Both the position numbers and the translations under genes were made by a program. Of a DNA stretch of 64,000 nucleotides, positions 43,520 through 50,674 are shown one piece after another (the first letter of the stretch is position 1; the number at the start of each line of letters is the position of its first letter). This DNA comes from Streptomyces nymphaeiformis (lineage in GTDB: Bacteria; Actinomycetota; Actinomycetes; Streptomycetales; Streptomycetaceae), in contig NZ_JACHJY010000002.1 of NCBI RefSeq assembly GCF_014203895.1, forward strand, positions 248,001 to 312,000. The letters are read 5' to 3'. The notes beneath the pieces were generated by a model that worked only from the letters and a program-made list of their open reading frames with translations, made no database searches and was not told the origin of the DNA.

Positions 43520-43815
43520 TTGTGCGGCTGAAGTCAGAACGTGATCGGTTTATTGCATTTTCCATGCCGCAGTTGGTCGCTTTTATGAGAACGGAATGAC
43601 CGGTGGAGGCCTTCCTTCCAGCAAGGTCACATGGCGAACCCGAACTGACTATGCTCCCCGATGTGTTGCGGAGCGCTCACAGCGAGTCATGAACGCTGCG
43701 AGCGCACGGACGGAGCGCGGCTGTGAGGAAACGGCCATCGACGCGATCTCGAAGCGACCCGCCGGCGCATCGCATACCTCGGTCCGTTCATTTCAGACGG
43801 TTTAGGGACCCCTTG
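43520..43815. other. Upstream region of conservon 2, low G+C, no gene seen
   Basis: 296 bases between the terminator and the cvnA start. The stretch 43540-43600 is unusually AT-rich for this genome. A TATGCT at 43650-43655 could be a -10 element. One TGATCGG copy at about 43544 recalls the repeats upstream of conservon 1. A 69-codon frame at 43596-43805 is not supported by a ribosome binding site or composition. Confidence 0.45.
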
Positions 43816-45348
43816 ATGGTTCGTGCAGGTTCAATTTCCAGACCCCGGCCGACCGCAGTCGCCCGGGTATGGCTCCTCCCTCCCGGAGTTCTGGCCGCGG
43901 CCACCGCCGTAGCGCTGCTGGTCTGTCCCGCGCAGATACGGACACCGGTCGCCTGGTGCGGACTCGCCGCGGTCCTCCTGACCGCTCTCACCTCGGCCGT
44001 GGCCGCGCGCCGAACCCGCGCGGCGGAAGCCGGCCGTCACACCCGGGCGGGCGCCGAGGCGGCGGAGCGGCACGCCCAGCGCGAGGCCGAGCTGCTCGGC
44101 AGACTGGCCGACCAGCGGGCCGCCGTCGTCTGGCTCGCCGAAGAGCTCCTGCCCGCGACCGTCGCCCGGCTGCAGAAGGGCGACCCCTCCTCGGAGATCC
44201 TGCGCGCCATCACCTTCGGCAAGCACCTCGACCCGGACTACACCGAGGCGCTCGAAGGGGCCATGCGGACCTTCCTCGAAGCCGTCGAGGCCGAGGAGCA
44301 CACCCGGGACGCCTCCCAGCGCGCCCTCGTGGCCGTCGCGCGCCGGGTCCAGGCGATCGTGCACCAGCTCGCCAAGGACCTCCACGCCATGCAGATCCTG
44401 CACGGCAACGACCTCGTGGTCTCCCGCGGCCTGCAGGACGTCGACCACCGCAACGCCCTGATCGGCCGCCTCGCGGCCAGCATCGCGGTCCTCGGCGACG
44501 CCCGCCCCGGCCGCCAGTGGTCGAAGGCGATCCCGCTCTACGACGTCCTGCGCGGGGCCATGTCCCGCATCGTCGACTACCCCCGGGTGAAGCTGACGTC
44601 GGTGGCGGAGGTCGCGGTGATCGGCCCCGGCGCCGAACCGCTGATGCACCTGCTCGCCGAACTCCTCGACAACGCCACGACGTTCTCGCCGCCGCACACC
44701 CCCGTGGAGGTGACCGCGAGCGAGGTGCCCTCCGGCATCGCCATCGAGATCGAGGACCGCGGCGTCGGACTCACCGAAGAGGTCAGGCAGCGCGTCGAGC
44801 GCGTCATGGCGCAGTCGCAGACCGGCATCAACCTCTCGGGCCTGGGCGAGCTCACCCAGCTAGGCCTCCCGGTCGTCAGCCGGCTGGCCCGCGAGCACGG
44901 CTGCGAGGTCGACCTGCGCACCTCCGCCTACGGAGGCGTACGGGCCGTGGTGCTCGTGCCCCGCCGGCTGATCACCACGGTCCCGCCGTCCGCCCTGCGG
45001 ATCCCGGACCACATCCGGAAGCGCACCGCCGGCGGACCCCTCCTGCCCCGGCCGACACCGCCGCGCGACGCCGCCACGGGAACCGCCGAGGTCAGGAAGA
45101 CCGCCAACGGACTCCCGCAACGACGACGGGAGTCCCCCGTGCTCCCGCAGCGACGACGCGAGTCGCCCGTCCCCACCCCCGTCGTCCAGACGGGGCCCGC
45201 GCCCGCCGATCCGGCGGCCTCCAAGGGCACCTCCGCCCGCCAGCCGGGCCTGATGTGGGAGGCGTTCCAAGGCGACAAGCGAGGCGACAAGAGACCGGTC
45301 GCCGACCCTTCTTCTTCCCCCAGCGATCCGTCAGATGAGGACGAGTAA
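43816..45348 (+). CDS. cvnA: Conservon 2 sensor histidine kinase-like protein CvnA
   Basis: 510 residues. Two N-terminal membrane segments (about 18-40, VWLLPPGVLAAATAVALLV, and about 47-65) have only a short loop between them. A coiled coil is followed by GLQDVDHRNALIGRLA, in the place of the phospho-acceptor His. The ATPase domain has N-box LLAELLDNATTFSPP, G1 EIEDRGVGLTEE and GLPVVSRLAREHG. A disordered tail contains a duplicated LPQRRRESPV. ATG 43816 has an AGGGA site; the longer frame starts inside the promoter region. It shares the fold plan of the kinase at 11997 but is clearly diverged. Confidence 0.92.
   Translation: MVRAGSISRPRPTAVARVWLLPPGVLAAATAVALLVCPAQIRTPVAWCGLAAVLLTALTSAVAARRTRAAEAGRHTRAGAEAAERHAQREAELLGRLADQRAAVVWLAEELLPATVARLQKGDPSSEILRAITFGKHLDPDYTEALEGAMRTFLEAVEAEEHTRDASQRALVAVARRVQAIVHQLAKDLHAMQILHGNDLVVSRGLQDVDHRNALIGRLAASIAVLGDARPGRQWSKAIPLYDVLRGAMSRIVDYPRVKLTSVAEVAVIGPGAEPLMHLLAELLDNATTFSPPHTPVEVTASEVPSGIAIEIEDRGVGLTEEVRQRVERVMAQSQTGINLSGLGELTQLGLPVVSRLAREHGCEVDLRTSAYGGVRAVVLVPRRLITTVPPSALRIPDHIRKRTAGGPLLPRPTPPRDAATGTAEVRKTANGLPQRRRESPVLPQRRRESPVPTPVVQTGPAPADPAASKGTSARQPGLMWEAFQGDKRGDKRPVADPSSSPSDPSDEDE
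45112..45171 (+). repeat. 30-base duplication in the CvnA tail
   Basis: Two adjacent 30-base units (45112-45141 and 45142-45171) encode LPQRRRESPV twice. The conservon 1 kinase has a related GLPRRRRGR in its tail. This suggests a conserved short linear motif, perhaps for docking, within otherwise disordered sequence. Confidence 0.75.
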
Positions 45349-45349
45349 C

Positions 45350-45757
45350 ATGCAGCCACTGCCGAACATGGACTGGATGCTCACGGAGCTCGTGGGCAGC
45401 GTCCCGTACGTGCGACACGTGGTCGTCCTGTCGTCGGACGGCCTGTGCATCGGGCAGGCGAACACGGCCCCCGACACCGCCGACGCGATCGCCGCCGCCT
45501 GCTCCGGCATCCAGAGCCTGGCGCGGGCCATCGCGCAGATGTTCCCGGAGGGGGACGGATCGACGCGGATGGTCGGGATCGAGGCCGACGGCGGCTACTT
45601 CTCCATGATGGCGGCCGGCCCCGGGGCCTATCTCGCGGTCCTCGCCGACCCGGAGGTGGACGCCGGACTCCTCGGCGACCGCATGCGGACGCTGGTGATC
45701 CGGATCGGCCAGCACATGACCAGCCCTCCCCGTGAGGACGTCGGGCAGGCGATGTGA
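45350..45757 (+). CDS. cvnB: Conservon 2 roadblock/LC7 protein CvnB
   Basis: 135-residue roadblock domain: MDWMLTELVGSVPYVRHVVVL, GLCIGQANTAPDTADAIAA, IQSLARAIAQMFPEG and YLAVLADPEVDAGLLGDRM. The ATG at 45350 is one base after the cvnA stop, with GAGGACGAG as ribosome binding site; an upstream ATG at 45335 is less likely. It pairs with the GTPase CvnD. Confidence 0.92.
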   Translation: MQPLPNMDWMLTELVGSVPYVRHVVVLSSDGLCIGQANTAPDTADAIAAACSGIQSLARAIAQMFPEGDGSTRMVGIEADGGYFSMMAAGPGAYLAVLADPEVDAGLLGDRMRTLVIRIGQHMTSPPREDVGQAM

Positions 45758-46110
45758 CATCGGAGAACCAGGGCCCCTGGAATGAAGGCACACCCGTCCC
45801 GCTCTACGTCATTACCGGCGGCCAGGACTCCTCGGCCAAGACCTTCAACCTCGTCACCCTCATCGCGACCAGGTCCGAGCCCGACCCCGCCATGCAGCCC
45901 GAGCAGGCTTCCATCCTCAACCTGTGCTCGTACCCCCTCTCGGTCGCCGAGGTCTCCGCATACCTCAGCCTCCCCTTCAGCGTCGTCACCGTGCTGCTCT
46001 CCACGCTCGTCGAGGAGGAGCGGGTCGAGGCGATCGCACCCGTGCCGGTGGCGGCATATCCCGAACGCGGCCTACTGGAGGCGGTGATCCATGGACTACG
46101 CAAGCTCTGA
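45754..46110 (+). CDS. cvnC: Conservon 2 DUF742 protein CvnC
   Basis: 118-residue DUF742 protein: VPLYVITGGQDSSAKTFNLVTL, EQASILNLCSYPLSVAEVSAYL, VVTVLLSTLVEEERVEAI, and the end LLEAVIHGLRKL. GTG 45754 overlaps the cvnB stop by 4 bases. It overlaps cvnD by 20 bases, exactly as in conservon 1. Confidence 0.92.
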   Translation: MTSENQGPWNEGTPVPLYVITGGQDSSAKTFNLVTLIATRSEPDPAMQPEQASILNLCSYPLSVAEVSAYLSLPFSVVTVLLSTLVEEERVEAIAPVPVAAYPERGLLEAVIHGLRKL

Positions 46111-46714
46111 CGTACGCGAGGCCGTCCGACACGACGGCGACCTGCTGCTGTCCCACGGGGCCAGAGGGGTCAAGGTCGTGGTCGTCGGCGGCTTCGGGGT
46201 CGGCAAGACCACCATGGTCGGGGCGGTGAGCGAGATCCCGCCCCTGACCACCGAGGAGACCATGACGCAGGCGGGCGTCGGGATCGACCACAACCCCGGT
46301 GTCAAGGACAAGAAGACCACGACCGTCGCGATGGACTTCGGACGGATCAGCATCAACGAGGAGCTGATCCTCTACCTGTTCGGCACCCCCGGACAGGAGC
46401 GCTTCTGGTTCCTGTGGAACGGCATCTTCGAAGGCGCGCTCGGCGCCGTGGTCCTCGTCGACACCCGCAGGATCGAGGTCTCCTTCGAGGTCATCACCCG
46501 GCTCGAGGACCGCCGCGTCCCGTTCGTCGTGGCCGTCAACGCCTTCCCGGAGGCCCCGCAGTACCCCCTCGGTGACCTGCGCACCGCTCTGGCCCTCAGC
46601 GAAACCGTGCCCATCGTCACCTGTGACGCACGGGACCGGGCGTCCTGCCGCGACGCCCTGCTCGCGCTCATGGGCTACCTGTACACCCTCGCCGCCGCCC
46701 AGGAGACCGCATGA
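46091..46714 (+). CDS. cvnD: Conservon 2 GTP-binding protein CvnD
   Basis: 207 residues. P-loop GGFGVGKTTMVGAVSE, LYLFGTPGQERFWFLWNGIFEGALGA as switch II and following helix, and VVAVNAF at the position of the guanine-specificity motif. It is strongly similar to the copy at 10642. The switch II and P-loop are canonical, so nucleotide binding is expected. It overlaps the P450 gene downstream by 4 bases. Confidence 0.93.
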   Translation: MDYASSDVREAVRHDGDLLLSHGARGVKVVVVGGFGVGKTTMVGAVSEIPPLTTEETMTQAGVGIDHNPGVKDKKTTTVAMDFGRISINEELILYLFGTPGQERFWFLWNGIFEGALGAVVLVDTRRIEVSFEVITRLEDRRVPFVVAVNAFPEAPQYPLGDLRTALALSETVPIVTCDARDRASCRDALLALMGYLYTLAAAQETA

Positions 46715-48162
46715 CCGTCCCACCCACCGAACACGCCACCGCACAGCCCGGCGCGGTCCCGCCGCCCGGCTGCCCGGCCCACATCGGCGACGGCCCCGGC
46801 GGAGCCACCCGCCTCTACGGACCCGCCGCGGCGACGGACCCCATGGGCCTGTACGAGGAGCTGCGCGCCGCCCACGGCCCGGTGGCGCCCGTCCTGCTCG
46901 ACGGCGACGTGCGCGCCTGGCTCGTCCTGGGCTACCTGGAGAACCGCGACGTGGCCAGCCGCCCGACCCAGTTCTCCCGCGACCCCCGCGTCTGGCACGG
47001 CTGGCGGAGCGGGGAGATCGACCCCGCCACCTCCCCGCTCATCCCGATGATCGGCTGGCGCCCCGACTGCGTCTGCGCGGACGGCGAGGAGCACCAGCGG
47101 CTCCGCGGCGCGGTCACCGCGGGCCTCAACCAGTTCGACCACCGGGGCGTCCGGCGCCACATCACCCGCTTCGCCCACCAGGTGATCGACACCTTCTGCG
47201 AGAACGGCGAGGCGGAACTGGTGGAGCAGTTCACCGAGGCCGTGCCCATGCTCACCCTCAGCCATCTGCTGGGCATGTCCGACGAGGCCGCCCCCCAGCT
47301 CGTGCACGCCGCCCGTGACCTCTTCAAGGCCACCGAGACCTCGCTCGCCAGCAACGACTTCGTGCTCAAGTGCCTCGAACAGCTCGTCGCCGAGAAGCAC
47401 GTCCGGCCGGGGCACGACATCGCCTCCGCCCTCCTCGCCCATCCCGCGGGACTCACCGACGAGGAGGTCCAGCACCACCTGCGGCTCATCCTGCTCGCCG
47501 GCTACGAGACCACCGCCAACCTCATGTCCAACGTCCTGCGCATGGTCGTCACCGACCCCCGCTTCCGCGGGTCCCTCGCGGGCGGCCAGATGACCCTGCC
47601 GGAGGCCGTGGAGCAGGTCCTGTGGGACGAGCCGCCGCTCATGGTGTGCCCGGGCCGCTGGGCCAACGACGACACGACCCTCGGGGGGCAGCAGATCAAG
47701 GCGGGGGACATGCTCCTCCTCGGTCTGGCCGCGGGCAACGTCGACCAGGCGATCCGCCCGGACGCCGAGACCCCCGTGCACCACAACCGCGCCCACCTGT
47801 CCTTCAGCGCCGGCACGCACGAATGCCCCGGCCAGGACATCGGCCGCATCATCGCCGACGCGGGCATCGACATCCTGCTCACCCGGCTTCCCGACATCGC
47901 CCTGGCCGTCCCGGAGGAGAGCCTCAGCTGGCGCTCCTCCACCTGGGCCCGGCACCTCACGGCCCTGCCCGTGACCTTCGCCGCCCGCCCGCCCCAGGCC
48001 GACGACGTCCCCGCCCCGCTCCCGGCCCCGCCGGCCCAGAGCACCGGCAGGCCCGCGCCGCCCCCGCTGCCGGTGCAGTCGACCGGTTCCGGGACGGCAC
48101 GAGGTCCCGAGCCCCGCGCCTCGTGGCTGACGCGCGTCAGGCGCTTCCTGTTCGGGAGGTAG
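46711..48162 (+). CDS. Cytochrome P450, CYP157-like, lacking ExxR, with C-terminal amphipathic tail
   Basis: 483 residues. The I-helix is LLAGYETTANL. The K-helix is EQVLWDEPP (ExxW, no Arg), the CYP157 hallmark. The heme loop is FSAGTHECPGQD. After the normal P450 end near residue 430 a Pro-rich linker leads to RASWLTRVRRFLFGR, a short cationic amphipathic segment absent from the paralogue at 9416. That suggests peripheral membrane attachment near CvnA. The ATG overlaps the cvnD stop. Unlike conservon 1, no CYP154-type gene follows; a terpene synthase gene is convergent. Confidence 0.9.
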   Translation: MTVPPTEHATAQPGAVPPPGCPAHIGDGPGGATRLYGPAAATDPMGLYEELRAAHGPVAPVLLDGDVRAWLVLGYLENRDVASRPTQFSRDPRVWHGWRSGEIDPATSPLIPMIGWRPDCVCADGEEHQRLRGAVTAGLNQFDHRGVRRHITRFAHQVIDTFCENGEAELVEQFTEAVPMLTLSHLLGMSDEAAPQLVHAARDLFKATETSLASNDFVLKCLEQLVAEKHVRPGHDIASALLAHPAGLTDEEVQHHLRLILLAGYETTANLMSNVLRMVVTDPRFRGSLAGGQMTLPEAVEQVLWDEPPLMVCPGRWANDDTTLGGQQIKAGDMLLLGLAAGNVDQAIRPDAETPVHHNRAHLSFSAGTHECPGQDIGRIIADAGIDILLTRLPDIALAVPEESLSWRSSTWARHLTALPVTFAARPPQADDVPAPLPAPPAQSTGRPAPPPLPVQSTGSGTARGPEPRASWLTRVRRFLFGR

Positions 48163-48189
48163 GCCCGCACCGGGGCGACTCCGCTGCCC

Positions 48190-49224
48190 TCACTCCGGGA
48201 ACGATCCGTCCCCGGCGGCGTAGCGGGGCGCCCCGGTGTACCAGGCGTGCAGGCCGGAGAGGAAGCCGCAGGCTCCCCGGAGCCAGGTCTCCAGTTCGGC
48301 CCGCTCGTCGCGGCCGAGGCCGGACCGCCGGACGAGCGGCGGCAGTTCGCCCTGCCGGATGTGCTCGAAGTCCCGCAGCCGGGCGTTGACCAGGTTCAGG
48401 GCGGCGGGCACGGCGTCGTGGAGGGAGATGCCGAGGGAGGTCCCGACGACGAGGACCAGATTGTTGACGTCCTTCTCCTCGTGCACCTCCCTCTCGTAGG
48501 AGGCGATGTCGTTCGCCAGCCCCATGAAATCCATGAAGGCGTCGAGCAGGGCGCGGACGGTACGCGTGTGCCGTATCTGTTCGGGTATTCGGGCACCGGT
48601 GGCCAGTTCGACGGAATACGGGGCCGTGTAGGCGGCGAAACTCTCCCGCCGGAACGGCGCGTAATCGATCAGATGGGGAATGCGACCGCTCTGGCTGTTG
48701 GCGAGTTCCTCGACACCCGCGTCGACGTAGCGCGCCAGGGCCCGGTTGAACTCCGCGCGCCAATGCGCGAGGCGCGGGGGGAAGAGGTGCTGCTGCAGAT
48801 CGGCGATCCCCCGCTCGACGGCGTTCAGCGGCTCCGGCAGCCGGGCTCCGGGCTCGGGCCGCAGGAAGGCGTGCAGCCGGGCGGTGAAGGCCCGCGCGGC
48901 GGGGAGGTCACCGGTCTGCTTGAAGGCGGCCGCGAAGTAGTCGTCCCAGGCGAGCGCCCATATGTTGAACCGGTGGTTGAGCCGTAAGGCGTCGAAGGAG
49001 GCGTCGGGCAGGGTCCAGGCGGTCAGCTGGTCGACGGTCATGGCGTGGAACCTCGACCGGGTCCATATCGCCGGCCGCCCCGCCGAGGACCACGGATCGT
49101 CGTCCAGCATCCCCATGCCGCGCGCCCAGGACTCGCTCTCCTCGTGCAGGGCGGGCAGGCAGGGATTCACCCGCAGCGCGTAGGGCATCCACAGCTGCGG
49201 CAGCTCGACGGCACGCACGGTCAT
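48190..49224 (-). CDS. Class I terpene synthase with a TTA codon and atypical Asp-rich motif
   Basis: 344-residue bacterial terpene cyclase. The metal-binding NSE motif is canonical: N238, S242, E246 in LANDIASYEREV. The first motif is W-DDYFA at residues 94-98, lacking the usual final acidic residue. Family members cyclise farnesyl or geranylgeranyl diphosphate; the product cannot be predicted from sequence. An excellent AAGGAGGT site precedes ATG 49224. Leu80 is encoded by TTA (48985-48987), the rare codon read by bldA tRNA, so expression may depend on bldA. It converges on the conservon 2 P450 with a 27-base gap; the P450 may oxidise its product (inference). Confidence 0.9.
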   Translation of the reverse strand: MTVRAVELPQLWMPYALRVNPCLPALHEESESWARGMGMLDDDPWSSAGRPAIWTRSRFHAMTVDQLTAWTLPDASFDALRLNHRFNIWALAWDDYFAAAFKQTGDLPAARAFTARLHAFLRPEPGARLPEPLNAVERGIADLQQHLFPPRLAHWRAEFNRALARYVDAGVEELANSQSGRIPHLIDYAPFRRESFAAYTAPYSVELATGARIPEQIRHTRTVRALLDAFMDFMGLANDIASYEREVHEEKDVNNLVLVVGTSLGISLHDAVPAALNLVNARLRDFEHIRQGELPPLVRRSGLGRDERAELETWLRGACGFLSGLHAWYTGAPRYAAGDGSFPE

Positions 49225-49326
49225 GGGACCGACCTCCTTCTTACTCCGGTCCGCATCGCTGTGCCGCGAGGCCGGACGATGCCCGGTCCGCGGCTCTGCA
49301 AACCTGCCCACCGGAGACGACCGGAA

Positions 49327-49353
49327 ACCGTTCAACTATCCCGGATCAACGGT
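49327..49353 (-). promoter_or_regulatory. Inverted repeat upstream of terpene synthase
   Basis: ACCGTT (49327-49332) and AACGGT (49348-49353) flank a 15-base AT-richer spacer about 105 bases upstream of the terpene synthase start, in the 185-base gap after the PucR-type gene. It could be an operator for this gene; support is only positional. Confidence 0.3.
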
Positions 49354-49409
49354 CAGTTCGTGTCCACTCCCGAAACAGAAGCAACCTCCGGTGGCCGCCG
49401 CCCGATGTG

Positions 49410-50471
49410 TCACAGCGGCTGATCGGGCCAGTCCAGGAGGCGGGCGCCGATCACGGCCGTCTGGAGCGTGTAGCGCTGGACGGGATCGGCGGGGTCCGCG
49501 CCGGTCAGACGGTGGATGCGGTCGAGGCGGTACGTCATGGCCCGCACGCTCAGACTCAGGGCGCGGGCCGCCTGCGCGGTGACGCAGCCGGAGTCGAAGT
49601 ACGCGGTGAGCGTGGCGAGGAGGGGCTTCGCGCCGCCGCGGGCGTCGCGGAGCGGGCCGAGCACGGTGCCGACGAGCTCGGACATGGCCTGCCGGTCGCG
49701 GGTGAGGACGGGGTAGACGAGGAGGTCGGCGGCGTGCAGGACCGGGTCGTCCAGATTCATGCGGGCCGCGAGAGCGAGCGCGTTGAGCGCCTCCTCGTAC
49801 GAGTGGACGACACCGCCCGCGCCGGGGTGTGGCCGGCCGATGGCCACCTGGCCGCCGTCGGTCGCCGCGTGCGCCTGCTTGGCGAAGTGGGCGAGCACCT
49901 CGGGCTCGTCGGCCGGTGCGACGCAGATCAGCCGTCCGTCCTTGGTGGTGAGCAGGATGCGGCGGCTGCCGAAGCGGGCGACGAGCGAGGCGGCGACGGT
50001 GCGGGCGACCGCGTAGCCGTCGCTGTACGGCTCCGGGCCCTGGGCGACGGCCACGGCGTGCGCGTGGGACAGGAGCAGTCCGAAGTGTTCGGCCCGTTCC
50101 GCCAGGCGGCCCAGACCGCTCCGGCCGTGGAGCAGGTCGTCGATGAACTCGCGCCGTGCCGCCTCCTCCTGACGCACCGCCAGGTGCTGGGACCGCTCGT
50201 GGCCCTCGGCGAAGGCGTCCACGGCCTGTTCGACGGTGGTCAGGAGGTGGTCGGCGTCGGCCTGCGACAGGCCGGGGCGCACCCGCCGGGCGGCGGCGAG
50301 ATGGGCCCGGACGAGGGCCCGCAGTCCGATGCCGGCCTCCGCGGCCCGCTCCCCGCGCGCGCCCAGGGCCTCGCGCTCCTCCCGGGTGAGCCTGCGCCGG
50401 GCCGCGCACGCCTCCGCCAGGATCTCGGTGTACCCCTCCAGGTACTCCTCGGCCGACTCCCGCTCCGTCAC
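49410..50471 (-). CDS. PucR/CdaR-family transcriptional regulator
   Basis: 353 residues. The N-terminal helical part (RREFIDDLLHGRSGLGRLAERAEHFGL) leads to a central GGDEF-like domain (PYSDGYAVARTVAASLVARF). The C-terminal PucR HTH is LATLTAYFDSGCVTAQAARALSLSVRAMTYRLDRI. PucR/CdaR proteins control secondary metabolism and stress genes. GTG 50471 has a GGGGGAGGAAG site. It is divergent from the SPFH gene. The triple repeat at 50486-50518 sits just upstream of its start, so self-regulation is likely (inference). Confidence 0.9.
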   Translation of the reverse strand: MTERESAEEYLEGYTEILAEACAARRRLTREEREALGARGERAAEAGIGLRALVRAHLAAARRVRPGLSQADADHLLTTVEQAVDAFAEGHERSQHLAVRQEEAARREFIDDLLHGRSGLGRLAERAEHFGLLLSHAHAVAVAQGPEPYSDGYAVARTVAASLVARFGSRRILLTTKDGRLICVAPADEPEVLAHFAKQAHAATDGGQVAIGRPHPGAGGVVHSYEEALNALALAARMNLDDPVLHAADLLVYPVLTRDRQAMSELVGTVLGPLRDARGGAKPLLATLTAYFDSGCVTAQAARALSLSVRAMTYRLDRIHRLTGADPADPVQRYTLQTAVIGARLLDWPDQPL

Positions 50472-50485
50472 GCTTCCTCCCCCGT

Positions 50486-50518
50486 CCTGACGCGTCCCTG
50501 ATGCGTTCCTGACGCGCG
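50486..50518. promoter_or_regulatory. Three iteron-like CCTGAYGCG repeats upstream of the PucR-type gene
   Basis: CCTGACGCG, CCTGATGCG and CCTGACGCG occur at 50486, 50497 and 50508 with an exact 11-base period, so they fall on one face of the helix. They start 15 bases upstream of the regulator start. An inverted GATCAC / GTGATC pair (50587-50592, 50608-50613) lies on the other side of the divergent region, 62 bases before the SPFH gene. Confidence 0.6.
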
Positions 50519-50674
50519 GTGATCAAGGGTGGCACGTCCTCGGCCGGGGTCCGCACCCGGCATCGAGGAGGTGTCGAAGACTGCCGGATCACGGCAATGC
50601 CGCACGGGTGATCTTGCCTCAGGATGGCCCCACGGGAGGGCACGGGCCGTGGCTCGATGCCGGGAGACAGAAAC

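Noticed and set aside
43596..43805. 69-codon frame upstream of conservon 2
   Set aside because: No ribosome binding site, no recognisable domain, and the region looks like a promoter.
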